Below are positions 1 through 7,498 of a stretch of 46,184 nt of DNA, one piece after another; the stretch's first letter is position 1, and each line of letters starts with the position of its first letter. Source of the DNA: Caldithrix sp. (GTDB lineage: Bacteria; KSB1; UBA2214; DYKH01); contig DYKH01000032.1 of the NCBI GenBank assembly GCA_020722685.1, positions 1 through 46,184 of the forward strand, given 5' to 3'. The notes below the pieces were generated by a model. That model was not told where the DNA came from, ran no database searches, and saw only the letters and a list, made by a program, of their open reading frames with translations. Both the position numbers and the translations under genes were made by a program.

Positions 1-11
1 TAAGACAGAAT

Positions 12-122
12 GTTAACAATTGACAATTGACCGTTGAACGTTGACTATTGCTCTTCTAACTGATGAATTCAAAAAGCACGTGAACGATCAATGTTCAACG
101 GTCAACAGTCAATTGTCAATGT
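12..122. repeat. Inverted pair of heptanucleotide repeat arrays
   Basis: Positions 20-47 read as four consecutive heptamers of the form TTGAMNN (TTGACAA, TTGACCG, TTGAACG, TTGACTA). Positions 85-119 read as five consecutive heptamers of the reverse-complement form NNKTCAA (CGATCAA, TGTTCAA, CGGTCAA, CAGTCAA, TTGTCAA). The two arrays keep perfect 7-bp phase and face each other across about 37 bp, so the whole can fold as an imperfect hairpin. They sit just beyond the 3' end of the ceramidase-domain gene. Similar short heptanucleotide arrays are known from cyanobacterial genomes; the function here is unknown. Confidence 0.8.
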
Positions 123-137
123 TGAAAAGCCGAGATC

Positions 138-1709
138 TCACATCGAATCAATAATCTTTTTCACCACCCGATGCAGAGTCGGTCCTGTCTCCGGGCCGAG
201 CGAATTGACCTCGCCATAAAAGCCCTTTTTCGAGCCGTAGGTGTACGGCTCCTCGGTGTCCCAGTGGGACTTGGGCATGATGTAGCCGACCTCATCATTG
301 GCCAAGCCGATGATGAAATTATATTTTCCTCGCATCATTTCCCGCAAAGTCGGCAATTCTACAGCGCCCTCGGGATAATCCGCCCCTTGCGGTACCTCGA
401 TGCCGCCGTTCACAAGCTCAGGGTTGATTTCGCCGGGAATCGTTAGAATCCAGGCATCGCCGATGGTTAGCAGGTTGACCTCGCTGCGCATCTTGTTGAG
501 ACCTACAAAGCCGCGATGGGAGATGCCGAGATAGCCGCCGAGGAGAAACAGCTTGTTTTGCACTTTGAACTGGAAGGTTTGGGCGCGCAGACGCATGGGC
601 GGATCGTTCAGTGTGTCCCAAGCGGCGTGCTCGACCGCATTCAACACGAGATCGGCCAAACGATAGCCCTGCGCCCGGGCTTTGTCAAAGCTTGCCTCTT
701 TGAAATCTTTGCCCAGCCAAGGATCATGCACCGTCACGCCCAAAGTGGTCATCAGCCCGCCGATGGCGCCGTTGGCAAAAATGGCCGTGCCACCGATGCC
801 GGGGCGCTTTACCTCGCCGTCATAGACGATGCCCTTCTCAATTCCGTCCAACCAATAATGGCAGAAATCCGCAGTGACTAAAAGATTCTCCGAGGACAGC
901 GTCTCTGGATGGTTGCCCCAATTCAGCAAGAGCCCAAAGGTGGAGTCGGTTTCACCGTCGCAGAATTGCATCATGTGTATGGCATCGTCCAGTACGCGCG
1001 GAGGACGGCTGTCGCGCACCAAGTCTTTGGCGGTGCTGTCTATTTTCGCCAATCTGATATAAGCCGGCTTGCGGCTCGCAAAAGCCAAACCGACGGCCTT
1101 GGCTGCCTGCTGCTGCACAAAAGTACAATAGTCCTTATTGACGCCGGTCCTGTAAAATTTTGGCCCCCACAGACCCATCAAGTCCGGAACCTCGTGAACG
1201 TGAGTGGAAGAGACAATGACGTGGTCGATGTCCCGGTTGCTCTTCGCTACCAGCTTGCGCACGGCAATGACGTCATCGTGGAAAAAGCCGATGGCATCCA
1301 AAACTACCAAAGCGACGCACAGATTTCCATTGTCCCATACAACGGCGCGCGCCCAAAGATCATCATGTACGCCGGCGGCAGGGCGATTATTGTGAAAACC
1401 TGCCAGCCAGTAGGCGTCAAACTTTCCGTTGCCGTTCTTGTCAGCATACGAATCGCCTTTGTCCGGCTCATAGCGTGCATTGTGGTTGGCATCTACCCAG
1501 GTGTCTTCGATGGTCGGGGTGATGGGGGCTTTAGCCACGCCGATTTTAAGTGTCCCTGCCGGTGCAGCCATCGCAGAAGTCTTTGCCGGCAAACTGATGT
1601 CCAAGCGATAACCGGAATTCCGGTCACGCGTGTTCCGCAAACCCGCGCCAGCTCCTAACAATAAAAGGATGACGATGACGACAAAGATGACGATGAAGGT
1701 TTTTTTCAT
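138..1709 (-). CDS. Membrane-anchored neutral/alkaline ceramidase-domain protein
   Basis: This 523-residue protein starts with an uncleaved-looking hydrophobic segment (residues 4-24) and then carries the N-terminal domain of the neutral/alkaline non-lysosomal ceramidase family. Visible family features are the ITPT segment near residue 63, the GVHDDLWARA stretch (113-122) and the zinc-site-like THVH at 169-172 after an SS pair. Neutral ceramidases hydrolyse ceramide to sphingosine and fatty acid, but many bacterial proteins with this domain have no proven substrate. It is shorter than typical ceramidases because the C-terminal Ig-like domain seems absent. Between residues 72 and 98 lies an insertion with two Asp/Asn-rich DxNxNxxxE-type loops resembling EF-hand or dockerin calcium loops. 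The start is supported by an AGGAGA ribosome site about 8 bases upstream. Family call is firm; the substrate is not. Confidence 0.82.
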   Translation of the reverse strand: MKKTFIVIFVVIVILLLLGAGAGLRNTRDRNSGYRLDISLPAKTSAMAAPAGTLKIGVAKAPITPTIEDTWVDANHNARYEPDKGDSYADKNGNGKFDAYWLAGFHNNRPAAGVHDDLWARAVVWDNGNLCVALVVLDAIGFFHDDVIAVRKLVAKSNRDIDHVIVSSTHVHEVPDLMGLWGPKFYRTGVNKDYCTFVQQQAAKAVGLAFASRKPAYIRLAKIDSTAKDLVRDSRPPRVLDDAIHMMQFCDGETDSTFGLLLNWGNHPETLSSENLLVTADFCHYWLDGIEKGIVYDGEVKRPGIGGTAIFANGAIGGLMTTLGVTVHDPWLGKDFKEASFDKARAQGYRLADLVLNAVEHAAWDTLNDPPMRLRAQTFQFKVQNKLFLLGGYLGISHRGFVGLNKMRSEVNLLTIGDAWILTIPGEINPELVNGGIEVPQGADYPEGAVELPTLREMMRGKYNFIIGLANDEVGYIMPKSHWDTEEPYTYGSKKGFYGEVNSLGPETGPTLHRVVKKIIDSM

Positions 1710-1770
1710 TGGGCTTCTCCTGCATTATCGAAAACGATTTTTGTCAAGCTTTTTCCAGTGGGTCCGATTC

Positions 1771-2911
1771 CTATGTAGTCGATACGATAGCTTTGATTTG
1801 TCTAAGCGGCAAGACCGAGATCTTGTCTGCGAGCGGATAGACCTTGTCGCCAGGATAGACAATCCACAAGTGCTCCAACTGCAGGTCCTACATGGAAATG
1901 GTCATGGATTTCGTCAATGTTGGGGAATCCATATATTTGAATTCCATGCCCCATTCTTTGCCGCCTTTTTGCCAGAAAAGATCGATCTCTACTCCGGAAT
2001 GGCTGCTCCAAAAATAGAATTGCTGATCTGTGGGTTTGACGATTTTGCAGACGCTTTCCAGCACAAAACCTTTCCAGGAAGCTCCAAGCTTTGGATGGCC
2101 CAAAAGCTGTTCTTGGGTTTCTATGGACATTAAGATATGAAAAATACCGGAATCATGCAGATAAATTTTTGACCCCTTTACCATTCGCTTGCTGATATTG
2201 GCAAACCAGGGTTGTAGCAGGCGGATCATGAACGTGCCTTCGAGAATATCGACGTACCTGCGAATGGACATGTCGGAAATGCCGAATGAACGACCCAGCT
2301 CTGCCGAGTTTAGAAACTGGCCGTGGTAGTGACTCAGCATAACCCACAAGCGATGTATTGTTCTCGCCGGTATTTGGATGCTGCGTTGAGGGATATCGCG
2401 TTCCAAAAATGTTTGAATGCAATAGCTGCGCCATAACAGGCTTGCCTCATCGGTCTCAGATAGGAATGACTTGATAACCGCCTCGAAGCCAAAGAGCATT
2501 GGCGTTCTCCATTTTTACATCCGATAAGCCAAAGCCGCCAAGCTGATAATAACCGATTCTCCCGGCCAAAGTTTCGGAAGTGTGTTTGGTCAGGTTTGGC
2601 GATGCACTGCCGAGAAGGAGATAGCTCTGTTTCGGCTTGGTATCAAGGAGATGACGGAGCAGCGTGAAAAGATGCGGCGCTCGCTGCATCTCGTCGATGA
2701 TGATCAAGCCTTCGAGATTTTCCAATGTCAATTGCGGCTGGTCTAATCTTGCCAGGTCCCGGGGACTCTCCAGATCAAAATAATGATCGAAAGAGAATTG
2801 TTGCGCCAAAGTGGTTTTGCCGCATTGTCGCGCCCCCGGCAAGGCGACCACAAGAAATAGACCAAGAAGTTGGCTGATTTCGGCGATGTCCCTTTGGCGC
2901 GGAATAAGCAT
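1771..2911 (-). pseudogene. Broken AAA ATPase with DUF4143 domain
   Basis: The N-terminal 140 codons encode a P-loop ATPase with Walker A GARQCGKTT and Walker B LIIIDE followed by MQRAP, as in the AAA_14/DUF4143 family. After LWLRGGY near position 2470 the frame shifts, and the DUF4143 part (KSFLSETDEASLLW, FLERDIP, and so on) continues in another frame. A second lesion is an in-frame TAG at about 1894-1896, after which homologous-looking sequence (DLQLEHLWIVYPGDK) continues to the natural stop at 1771. Two independent lesions make a sequencing error unlikely as the only cause. Intact members are often mobile or toxin-antitoxin-like accessory ATPases of unclear function. No neighbour appears to depend on it. 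Confidence 0.85.
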
Positions 2912-3038
2912 GAGCGTTTCCTTGAAAAATCCAATAATCTGCTCGAGATTTGTAGAAAAGGTTAGGCAAATTAGGCCAAAAAGTCAAGTGGAAACTTGGG
3001 AAGATCGGGTGTGCAAACGTACTCAAACAAAAAACTTC

Positions 3039-3067
3039 TTGCATCGGGCGCTACCAAATGGTATATT
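3039..3067 (+). promoter_or_regulatory. Sigma-70 promoter of the mglA operon
   Basis: TTGCAT at 3039-3044 and TATATT at 3062-3067 are separated by exactly 17 bp. The nearest start codon is about 85 bp downstream at 3153. The same -10 hexamer and spacing recur at other promoters in this window, which supports the call. Confidence 0.6.
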
Positions 3068-3152
3068 TGTCCGCAGTACATGGTCAAGGCGAGCGGTGCC
3101 TCGGTGAATTGTGAATGAATGTGCTCTGAAACCCACCGCAACTGTGGTTCTT

Positions 3153-3881
3153 ATGCGATATGCGATTATTTCCGATGTACACGCGAATTTGGCGGCGCTT
3201 GAAAAGGTACTCTTGCGCATCGAAAGTGAGCGTTGCGACCAAGTCATTTGTTTGGGCGACTTGGTGGGCTATGGGCCGTTCCCCAACGAATGCATCCAAT
3301 TAGTGCAAAAAGTAGCCGCGTTCACTTTAGCCGGCAATCACGATCACGCCTCCATCGGTCTACTGGACTTGGAGTATTTTAATCCTTACGCCAAATCGGC
3401 CATCGAATGGACGACGATCACGCTCACGCAAGAAAACAAAGACTATTTAGCAACTCTGGGATTAGACAGACAAGAAGGGGGAGCCTACTTTGTTCACGCA
3501 ACCCCCTGCCATCCTGCCGACTGGAACTACATCATGACGCTGCAAGAGGCGGAATACAACTTTGCTTGCTTTGATGATCGTGTCTGTTTCATCGGACATT
3601 CGCATATCCCAGTTTGTTTTTCTTTGAACGGCGCCGCAAAGACGCACATCGATCGAGTGACGATGATCGAATTCGATGAGAGGAGCCGTTATATTATCAA
3701 TGTTGGCAGCGTCGGTCAGCCGCGGGACGGCAACCCCAACGCGGCTTTCGGTATTTTTGATACCGACCTGGGTACTTTTCAATTGGTGCGTGTGGCTTAT
3801 GATATCTTCGCTACTCAACAGGCCATGGTGGCACTCAATTTGCCAAAGTTCTTGATCGATCGAATTCAATATGGACGATGA
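3153..3881 (+). CDS. Calcineurin-like metallophosphoesterase (YfcE/MJ0936-like)
   Basis: This 242-residue cytoplasmic protein carries the full set of dinuclear metallophosphatase motifs: SDVHANL at the N-terminus, GDLVGYG, AGNHDHA, and the C-terminal GHSHIP and NVGSVGQPRDG. Such single-domain enzymes cleave phosphodiesters or phosphomonoesters; the physiological substrate cannot be read from sequence. The start at MRYAIISDVH is preferred over an upstream in-frame ATG at 3111 because the beta-strand leading into SDVH begins directly after it in this family. It is the first gene after the promoter at 3039-3067 and precedes roadblock and MglA genes with short gaps, so it is probably co-transcribed with them. 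Confidence 0.88.
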   Translation: MRYAIISDVHANLAALEKVLLRIESERCDQVICLGDLVGYGPFPNECIQLVQKVAAFTLAGNHDHASIGLLDLEYFNPYAKSAIEWTTITLTQENKDYLATLGLDRQEGGAYFVHATPCHPADWNYIMTLQEAEYNFACFDDRVCFIGHSHIPVCFSLNGAAKTHIDRVTMIEFDERSRYIINVGSVGQPRDGNPNAAFGIFDTDLGTFQLVRVAYDIFATQQAMVALNLPKFLIDRIQYGR

Positions 3882-3933
3882 GAAATTTAGCTTTGATTTT
3901 TGAGTCTCAATTGTGACGTAAGGGACAAGTTGT

Positions 3934-4446
3934 ATGGAAATGAGTCAACGGCGGAACGGGAAGAGGTTGGTGTTCTCCGAGAAGACCTATCACAAAATCG
4001 GGCAGGTCTTAACGGAGCTCTTGAAGAACTCGCAATCTCAGCTATGTCTTTTTGCCGACATGAATGGTTACCCCATCAACTATAGCGGCGACACCGAAGT
4101 AATCGACATCATTAATCTGACTGCTTTAGCGGCAGGGGACTTTTCTGCTACCGCAGAGATGGCCAAAATTATTGGCGGCGAGGAACGGTTCCGATTTATC
4201 TATCACGAGGGCGCAACACGGAACATCTATCTGTGTAATGTCGGTGAGAATTATTTGCTGTTGATCGTATTCGATAAGAAGGTGGCTCTTGGGATGATCC
4301 GCATATTGGCTCAGCGCACTGTCGAAAAGTTTTCTGCCTTGATCGAGGAGTTGAAAAAAGAAGGGGAAAACGCTGTCCGCTTTGTTGACGATGAATTCCG
4401 TTCCCTTTTGGGCAAGCATTTGGACAGTGCTTTTGGTGGCAGATGA
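3934..4446 (+). CDS. Roadblock/LC7-domain protein, MglB-like, first copy
   Basis: The 170-residue product has the roadblock/LC7 pattern: an amphipathic N-terminal helix, LCLFADMNGYPINYSG (about 37-52) in place of the usual activating loop strand, a central helix with ALAAGDFSATAEMAKIIG, a strand pair FRFIYHEG and NIYLCNVGENYLLLIVFD, and a long C-terminal helix. Roadblock proteins of this kind dimerise and act as partners or GTPase-activating proteins of MglA/Ras-like GTPases. It ends 13 bp before mglA. The start has a GGGA element about 10 bases upstream. The C-terminal extension of roughly 40 residues is charged and may be a partner-binding tail. Confidence 0.82.
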   Translation: MEMSQRRNGKRLVFSEKTYHKIGQVLTELLKNSQSQLCLFADMNGYPINYSGDTEVIDIINLTALAAGDFSATAEMAKIIGGEERFRFIYHEGATRNIYLCNVGENYLLLIVFDKKVALGMIRILAQRTVEKFSALIEELKKEGENAVRFVDDEFRSLLGKHLDSAFGGR

Positions 4447-4459
4447 TTTATGCGGTAGT

Positions 4460-5032
4460 ATGCACGTTGATTGGCTAAGGCAAGAGATCATTTTCAAGAT
4501 CGTCTATTACGGACCGGGGTTAGGCGGCAAGACCAGCAATTTGGAATATATCCATGCTCACCTCGACCCTGCATTGCGGGGCGATTTAGTCACCCTAAAA
4601 ACCAAAGAAGAAAGAACGCTCTATTTCGATTTTTTGCAGGTGGAGCTGGGACGCATCAACGGCAAAAAGCCGCGCTTTCATCTTTATACGATACCGGGGC
4701 AGGTGCACTACGGCTTTAGCCGAAAGATTCTTTTGCAGGGTGCGGATGCCGTGGTCTTTGTGGCGGATTCGCAGCGCGGTCGCATGGATGAGAATCTTTC
4801 CACCCTCGCGGACTTGGAGAGAAAACTTATCCAGCAGGAACAAACGCTCGGCACAATGCCTTGGGTGCTCCAGTACAACAAGCGCGATCTACCGGATATA
4901 GAAAGCTTGAGCTTCCTGCAGTCCAAATTGAACTTTTTGGACGTACCCTACCATGAGGCCGTAGCGGTGAAAGGCATCGGCGTTTTTGAAACGCTGCGCT
5001 CGACCATGCATCTCGTCTTGGCGAAAGTGTGA
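4460..5032 (+). CDS. mglA: MglA-family small GTPase
   Basis: This 190-residue Ras-like GTPase belongs to the bacterial MglA group, which sets cell polarity and directs gliding or pilus machinery in Myxococcus and has relatives throughout FCB bacteria. The P-loop is GPGLGGKTS at 18-26; the PM3 region is YTIPGQVHYG, with the MglA-typical Thr replacing the Asp of Ras DxxG; the base-specificity motif is NKRDLP. The start at MHVDWLRQEIIFKIVYYG fits the family, which begins a few residues before the first strand; the longer reading from 4382 would overlap the previous gene by 65 bases. Flanking roadblock genes are the expected GTPase-activating partners. Confidence 0.9.
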   Translation: MHVDWLRQEIIFKIVYYGPGLGGKTSNLEYIHAHLDPALRGDLVTLKTKEERTLYFDFLQVELGRINGKKPRFHLYTIPGQVHYGFSRKILLQGADAVVFVADSQRGRMDENLSTLADLERKLIQQEQTLGTMPWVLQYNKRDLPDIESLSFLQSKLNFLDVPYHEAVAVKGIGVFETLRSTMHLVLAKV

Positions 5033-5054
5033 ACTTTTTTTATAGGGAAATCCC

Positions 5055-5522
5055 ATGAAAGAACTGTCCAAAATGGCGTCCGAAGCTCCGTTAAGCAAAC
5101 GAAGCCAAACTCCGCTGGCGGATCAACCCTTTCAGGTGATCATCGAAAATCTGATGCAAGAGATCGTGCACTCCGGCAGTTATGAGTCTGCTTGTTTGTT
5201 CAACGAAGAGGGACTGCCGTTGTCGCAGTACGCCGGTCAGCAGTCGCTCAGCGAGCTGAGATCAGTACGAATCTCCATCATGATGCATGAGGTGCAAAAG
5301 GCCATCAAGAATATCGGCGGCTTGCAGCAGGTCAAAGAGATCATGGTCGAGGATGTCGACAGCAAAAAAATCGTTTTTCGCTTTATCAGCTTTTTCGGCC
5401 AAACGGCGATACTCGTTATTGTCGTGCCAGCGCACAAGAGCTACCGGGGCTTGACGAATCGGTTGACGAACACCATCGCCAAGTTGGGAGGAAAGAGCGA
5501 AGGGAGGCCGCAGGCGGCATAG
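5055..5522 (+). CDS. Roadblock/LC7-domain protein, second copy
   Basis: This 155-residue protein has the roadblock core at about residues 24-140: ESACLFNEEGLPLSQYAG, then a long helix with SIMMHEVQKAIKNIG, strands VKEIMVEDVDSKKIVFRFI and TAILVIVVPAH, and a final helix. It differs clearly from the roadblock protein upstream of mglA, so the two are not a recent duplication. An N-terminal tail of about 25 polar residues precedes the core. It is the last gene of the unit and is followed by a strong terminator. A role as activator or scaffold of the adjacent MglA is inferred from context. Confidence 0.82.
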   Translation: MKELSKMASEAPLSKRSQTPLADQPFQVIIENLMQEIVHSGSYESACLFNEEGLPLSQYAGQQSLSELRSVRISIMMHEVQKAIKNIGGLQQVKEIMVEDVDSKKIVFRFISFFGQTAILVIVVPAHKSYRGLTNRLTNTIAKLGGKSEGRPQAA

Positions 5523-5593
5523 CCGTCATTTGCAGGAAGCCCAGCCGGGAAAACCACTGAGCGGGGACTGAGAACAAAGCTTACCGTCAAAGC

Positions 5594-5625
5594 AAAAGCC
5601 CGATTCCTTCGAGTCGGGCTTTTAC
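5594..5625 (+). terminator. Rho-independent terminator
   Basis: A perfect 10-bp stem (AAAAGCCCGA at 5594-5603 with TCGGGCTTTT at 5614-5623) encloses a 10-base loop. The A and T runs at both ends let it work in either direction, serving the mglA operon and the convergent oxidoreductase gene that ends at 5676. Confidence 0.88.
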
Positions 5626-5675
5626 TTTATGGGGCTGGCTGTTTGATCGCGCAGGAGACGGTAGCTTGCTTGTCC

Positions 5676-7004
5676 TCAGATTTTTGGCAACGTCCAGGGA
5701 GCGCGGTAGGGTCTGGCCACCAATGCCTGAGCTTCGGCATCGCCGACGATCTTTTCGCTATCATCGTCCCATTCAACGCGACGGCGGAGGCGCACGGCGA
5801 TGTTTGCGAGATGGCATGCCTTCATCGAATTGTGGCCGATTTCAACGTCGGAATTCGGTTTTTGCCGGTTCTTCACGCAGTCGATGAAATTCTCTACGTG
5901 CTTGAAATGGTAATCCTGAGATCCGCGTCGCCACGGCTGGGCTTTCATTTTATATTCGCGCTTTTTGTCGATGGCGTCGGTTTCGGAGAATACCTCCCAA
6001 CCGCCGCGATCGACCACCAGAATGCCATTGTTGCCGTGGAACTCCACACCGTGCTCGCGATCCCAAGGGCCGCGCCCGACACCCAAAGCATGCTCCCAAA
6101 TGGCAGTGAAGCCGTCGTATTCGAGGATGGCTTGCTGCGTATCGGGAGTTTCTTGCGCGTCATTGGGATAGCCGTATTTTCCGCCCATGGACATGGCGGA
6201 TTTCGGCGCGACCACGTCCATACCAAAGTTGGCGATGTCGATCATGTGTGCGCCCCAATCGGTCATCAAACCGCCGGCATAGTCCCAGTACCACCGGAAA
6301 TTAAAGTGAAAGCGATAGGGATTGAACGGCCTCTTGGGGGCAGGGCCTAACCACATGTCGTAATCCACACCTTCGGGAACCGGCTCGTCGCCCTTCGGGG
6401 GCAGCTCGCCTTTCCAATCCAAATAGGCCCAGGAGCGGACCAGACGGATTTTGCCCAGCTCGCCGGATTTGACAAAATTAACGGCATCCCGATAGTGGCC
6501 GGCGCTACGCTGCTGGGTGCCCATCTGCACGACGCGGTTATACTTGCGCGCCGCGTTGACCATGACCCGGCCTTCTTCGATGGTCAAGGAAAGCGGCTTT
6601 TCCACATAGACATCCTTGCCTGCTTGGCAGGCATAGATGGTGGGCAATGCATGCCAATGATCCGGAGTGGCGACGATGACCACGTCCACGTCCTTGCGAT
6701 CGATGACCTTGCGAAAATCGCCGTATTCTGCAGGGCGCTTGCCGGTGTTTTTCTCTACTTCGTCCGCCACCTCTTTGAGATGGCTTTTGTCGACGTCGCA
6801 GAGAGCGACGCACTGCACTTCGGGGATGCGTAAGTGATCACGCAAATCGCCTCTGCCCATGCCGCCGCAGCCGATCAAGGCGACGGATATTTTGTCGTTC
6901 GCCGATACTTTCTTTTCCTGCGCGGCGGCAACGGGCGCCGCGGCCGCGGCCAGTCCTGCGCCGGCGGCCAACTTGGTGAATTCGCGTCGAGAATATTCTG
7001 CCAT
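5676..7004 (-). CDS. Tat-exported Gfo/Idh/MocA-family oxidoreductase
   Basis: The 442-residue product starts with a twin-arginine signal (SRREFTK followed by an Ala-rich hydrophobic stretch to AAAQ), then a Rossmann domain beginning VALIGCGGMGRGD at about residue 42, the signature VEKPLSL in the NAD(P)-binding domain, and the C-terminal Gfo/Idh beta-sheet domain (WYWDYAGGLMTDWGAHMID). These enzymes oxidise or epimerise sugars and cyclitols with tightly bound NAD(P), and Tat export of the folded holoenzyme is typical of this subgroup. The start at MAEYSRREF, not the ORF start at 7052, is set by GGAGGT four bases upstream. The substrate is unknown. A Tat-exported sugar isomerase-like protein lies nearby on the same strand. 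Confidence 0.92.
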   Translation of the reverse strand: MAEYSRREFTKLAAGAGLAAAAAPVAAAQEKKVSANDKISVALIGCGGMGRGDLRDHLRIPEVQCVALCDVDKSHLKEVADEVEKNTGKRPAEYGDFRKVIDRKDVDVVIVATPDHWHALPTIYACQAGKDVYVEKPLSLTIEEGRVMVNAARKYNRVVQMGTQQRSAGHYRDAVNFVKSGELGKIRLVRSWAYLDWKGELPPKGDEPVPEGVDYDMWLGPAPKRPFNPYRFHFNFRWYWDYAGGLMTDWGAHMIDIANFGMDVVAPKSAMSMGGKYGYPNDAQETPDTQQAILEYDGFTAIWEHALGVGRGPWDREHGVEFHGNNGILVVDRGGWEVFSETDAIDKKREYKMKAQPWRRGSQDYHFKHVENFIDCVKNRQKPNSDVEIGHNSMKACHLANIAVRLRRRVEWDDDSEKIVGDAEAQALVARPYRAPWTLPKI

Positions 7005-7078
7005 GATACCTCCGAGATGAAAATGGGTACAATGAGTTAAGCTTAGATACAAATGTCTGATCGAAAACTTAAAGCGCG

Positions 7079-7175
7079 GTCATTTCGAGTTAGCACAGGC
7101 GAGGGAGACATCTGCTCCGTTCGTAAAATGGGAGGTCGTACAGTAACCTCGACTGTGCTGCGCTCGGGAAGATCG
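7079..7175. repeat. Degenerate palindromic intergenic element
   Basis: The segment starting GGTCATTTCGAG at 7079 and running through GCACAGGCGAGGG is matched in inverted orientation by CCTCGACTGTGCTGCGCTCG at 7147-7166. The arms are about 30 bp with several mismatches and are separated by about 40 bp. No coding sequence spans it. It resembles the palindromic MITE- or REP-like elements common between bacterial genes, but no second copy of this type was seen in the window. Confidence 0.5.
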
Positions 7176-7204
7176 GAAAAGGCTTTCGTTCAGATAAAAT
7201 ACCA

Positions 7205-7417
7205 TTACTGCGGCTTTTGATCTTTGCGGGTTGTGTCAATTTTTAAGAGTGCGTACAACCCACAAAATCCCAGTGCCGCGGTGATGAGCAAGAGAATGGA
7301 AACAATCCCCAAAATGATCCCCACTGTCCCCTTAACAACGAAAAAGCCGAGAACAAATAGACAAATTCCTCCTATGGCGCGAATGATACGATCGACTTTT
7401 CCTTCATTTGCCTTCAT
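7205..7417 (-). CDS. DUF2892 (YgaP-like) small inner-membrane protein
   Basis: This 70-residue protein has two predicted membrane helices, about 15-33 (IIRAIGGICLFVLGFFVV) and 36-57 (VGIILGIVSILLLITAALGF), followed by CGLYALLKID and a charged tail. The pattern of N-terminal basic residues, an Arg-containing start of helix 1, a Gly-rich helix 2 and the CGLY motif is that of DUF2892, the membrane domain also found at the C-terminus of the rhodanese YgaP. Its biochemical role is unknown. The start at MKANEGK is set by GGAGG six bases upstream; the ORF start five codons earlier falls on the ribosome site. It sits alone between two Tat-enzyme genes. Confidence 0.8.
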   Translation of the reverse strand: MKANEGKVDRIIRAIGGICLFVLGFFVVKGTVGIILGIVSILLLITAALGFCGLYALLKIDTTRKDQKPQ

Positions 7418-7498
7418 ATTAGCCTCCTTCAATTGAGTTTGATCTCATTGGCCAGAAGTAATGGATGGAAATCGGAAAAAAAGTATCGAGCAGAATAT

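Noticed and set aside
12..122. CRISPR array
   Set aside because: The units are 7 bp with no constant repeat of 24 bp or more and no spacers; no cas gene is in the window.
909..1658. 249-codon open frame on the plus strand
   Set aside because: It lies antisense to the ceramidase-domain gene, has no family motif and no ribosome site.
3111..3152. Upstream ATG as start of the metallophosphoesterase
   Set aside because: The added 14 residues do not fit family N-termini, which start directly at the strand before SDVH.
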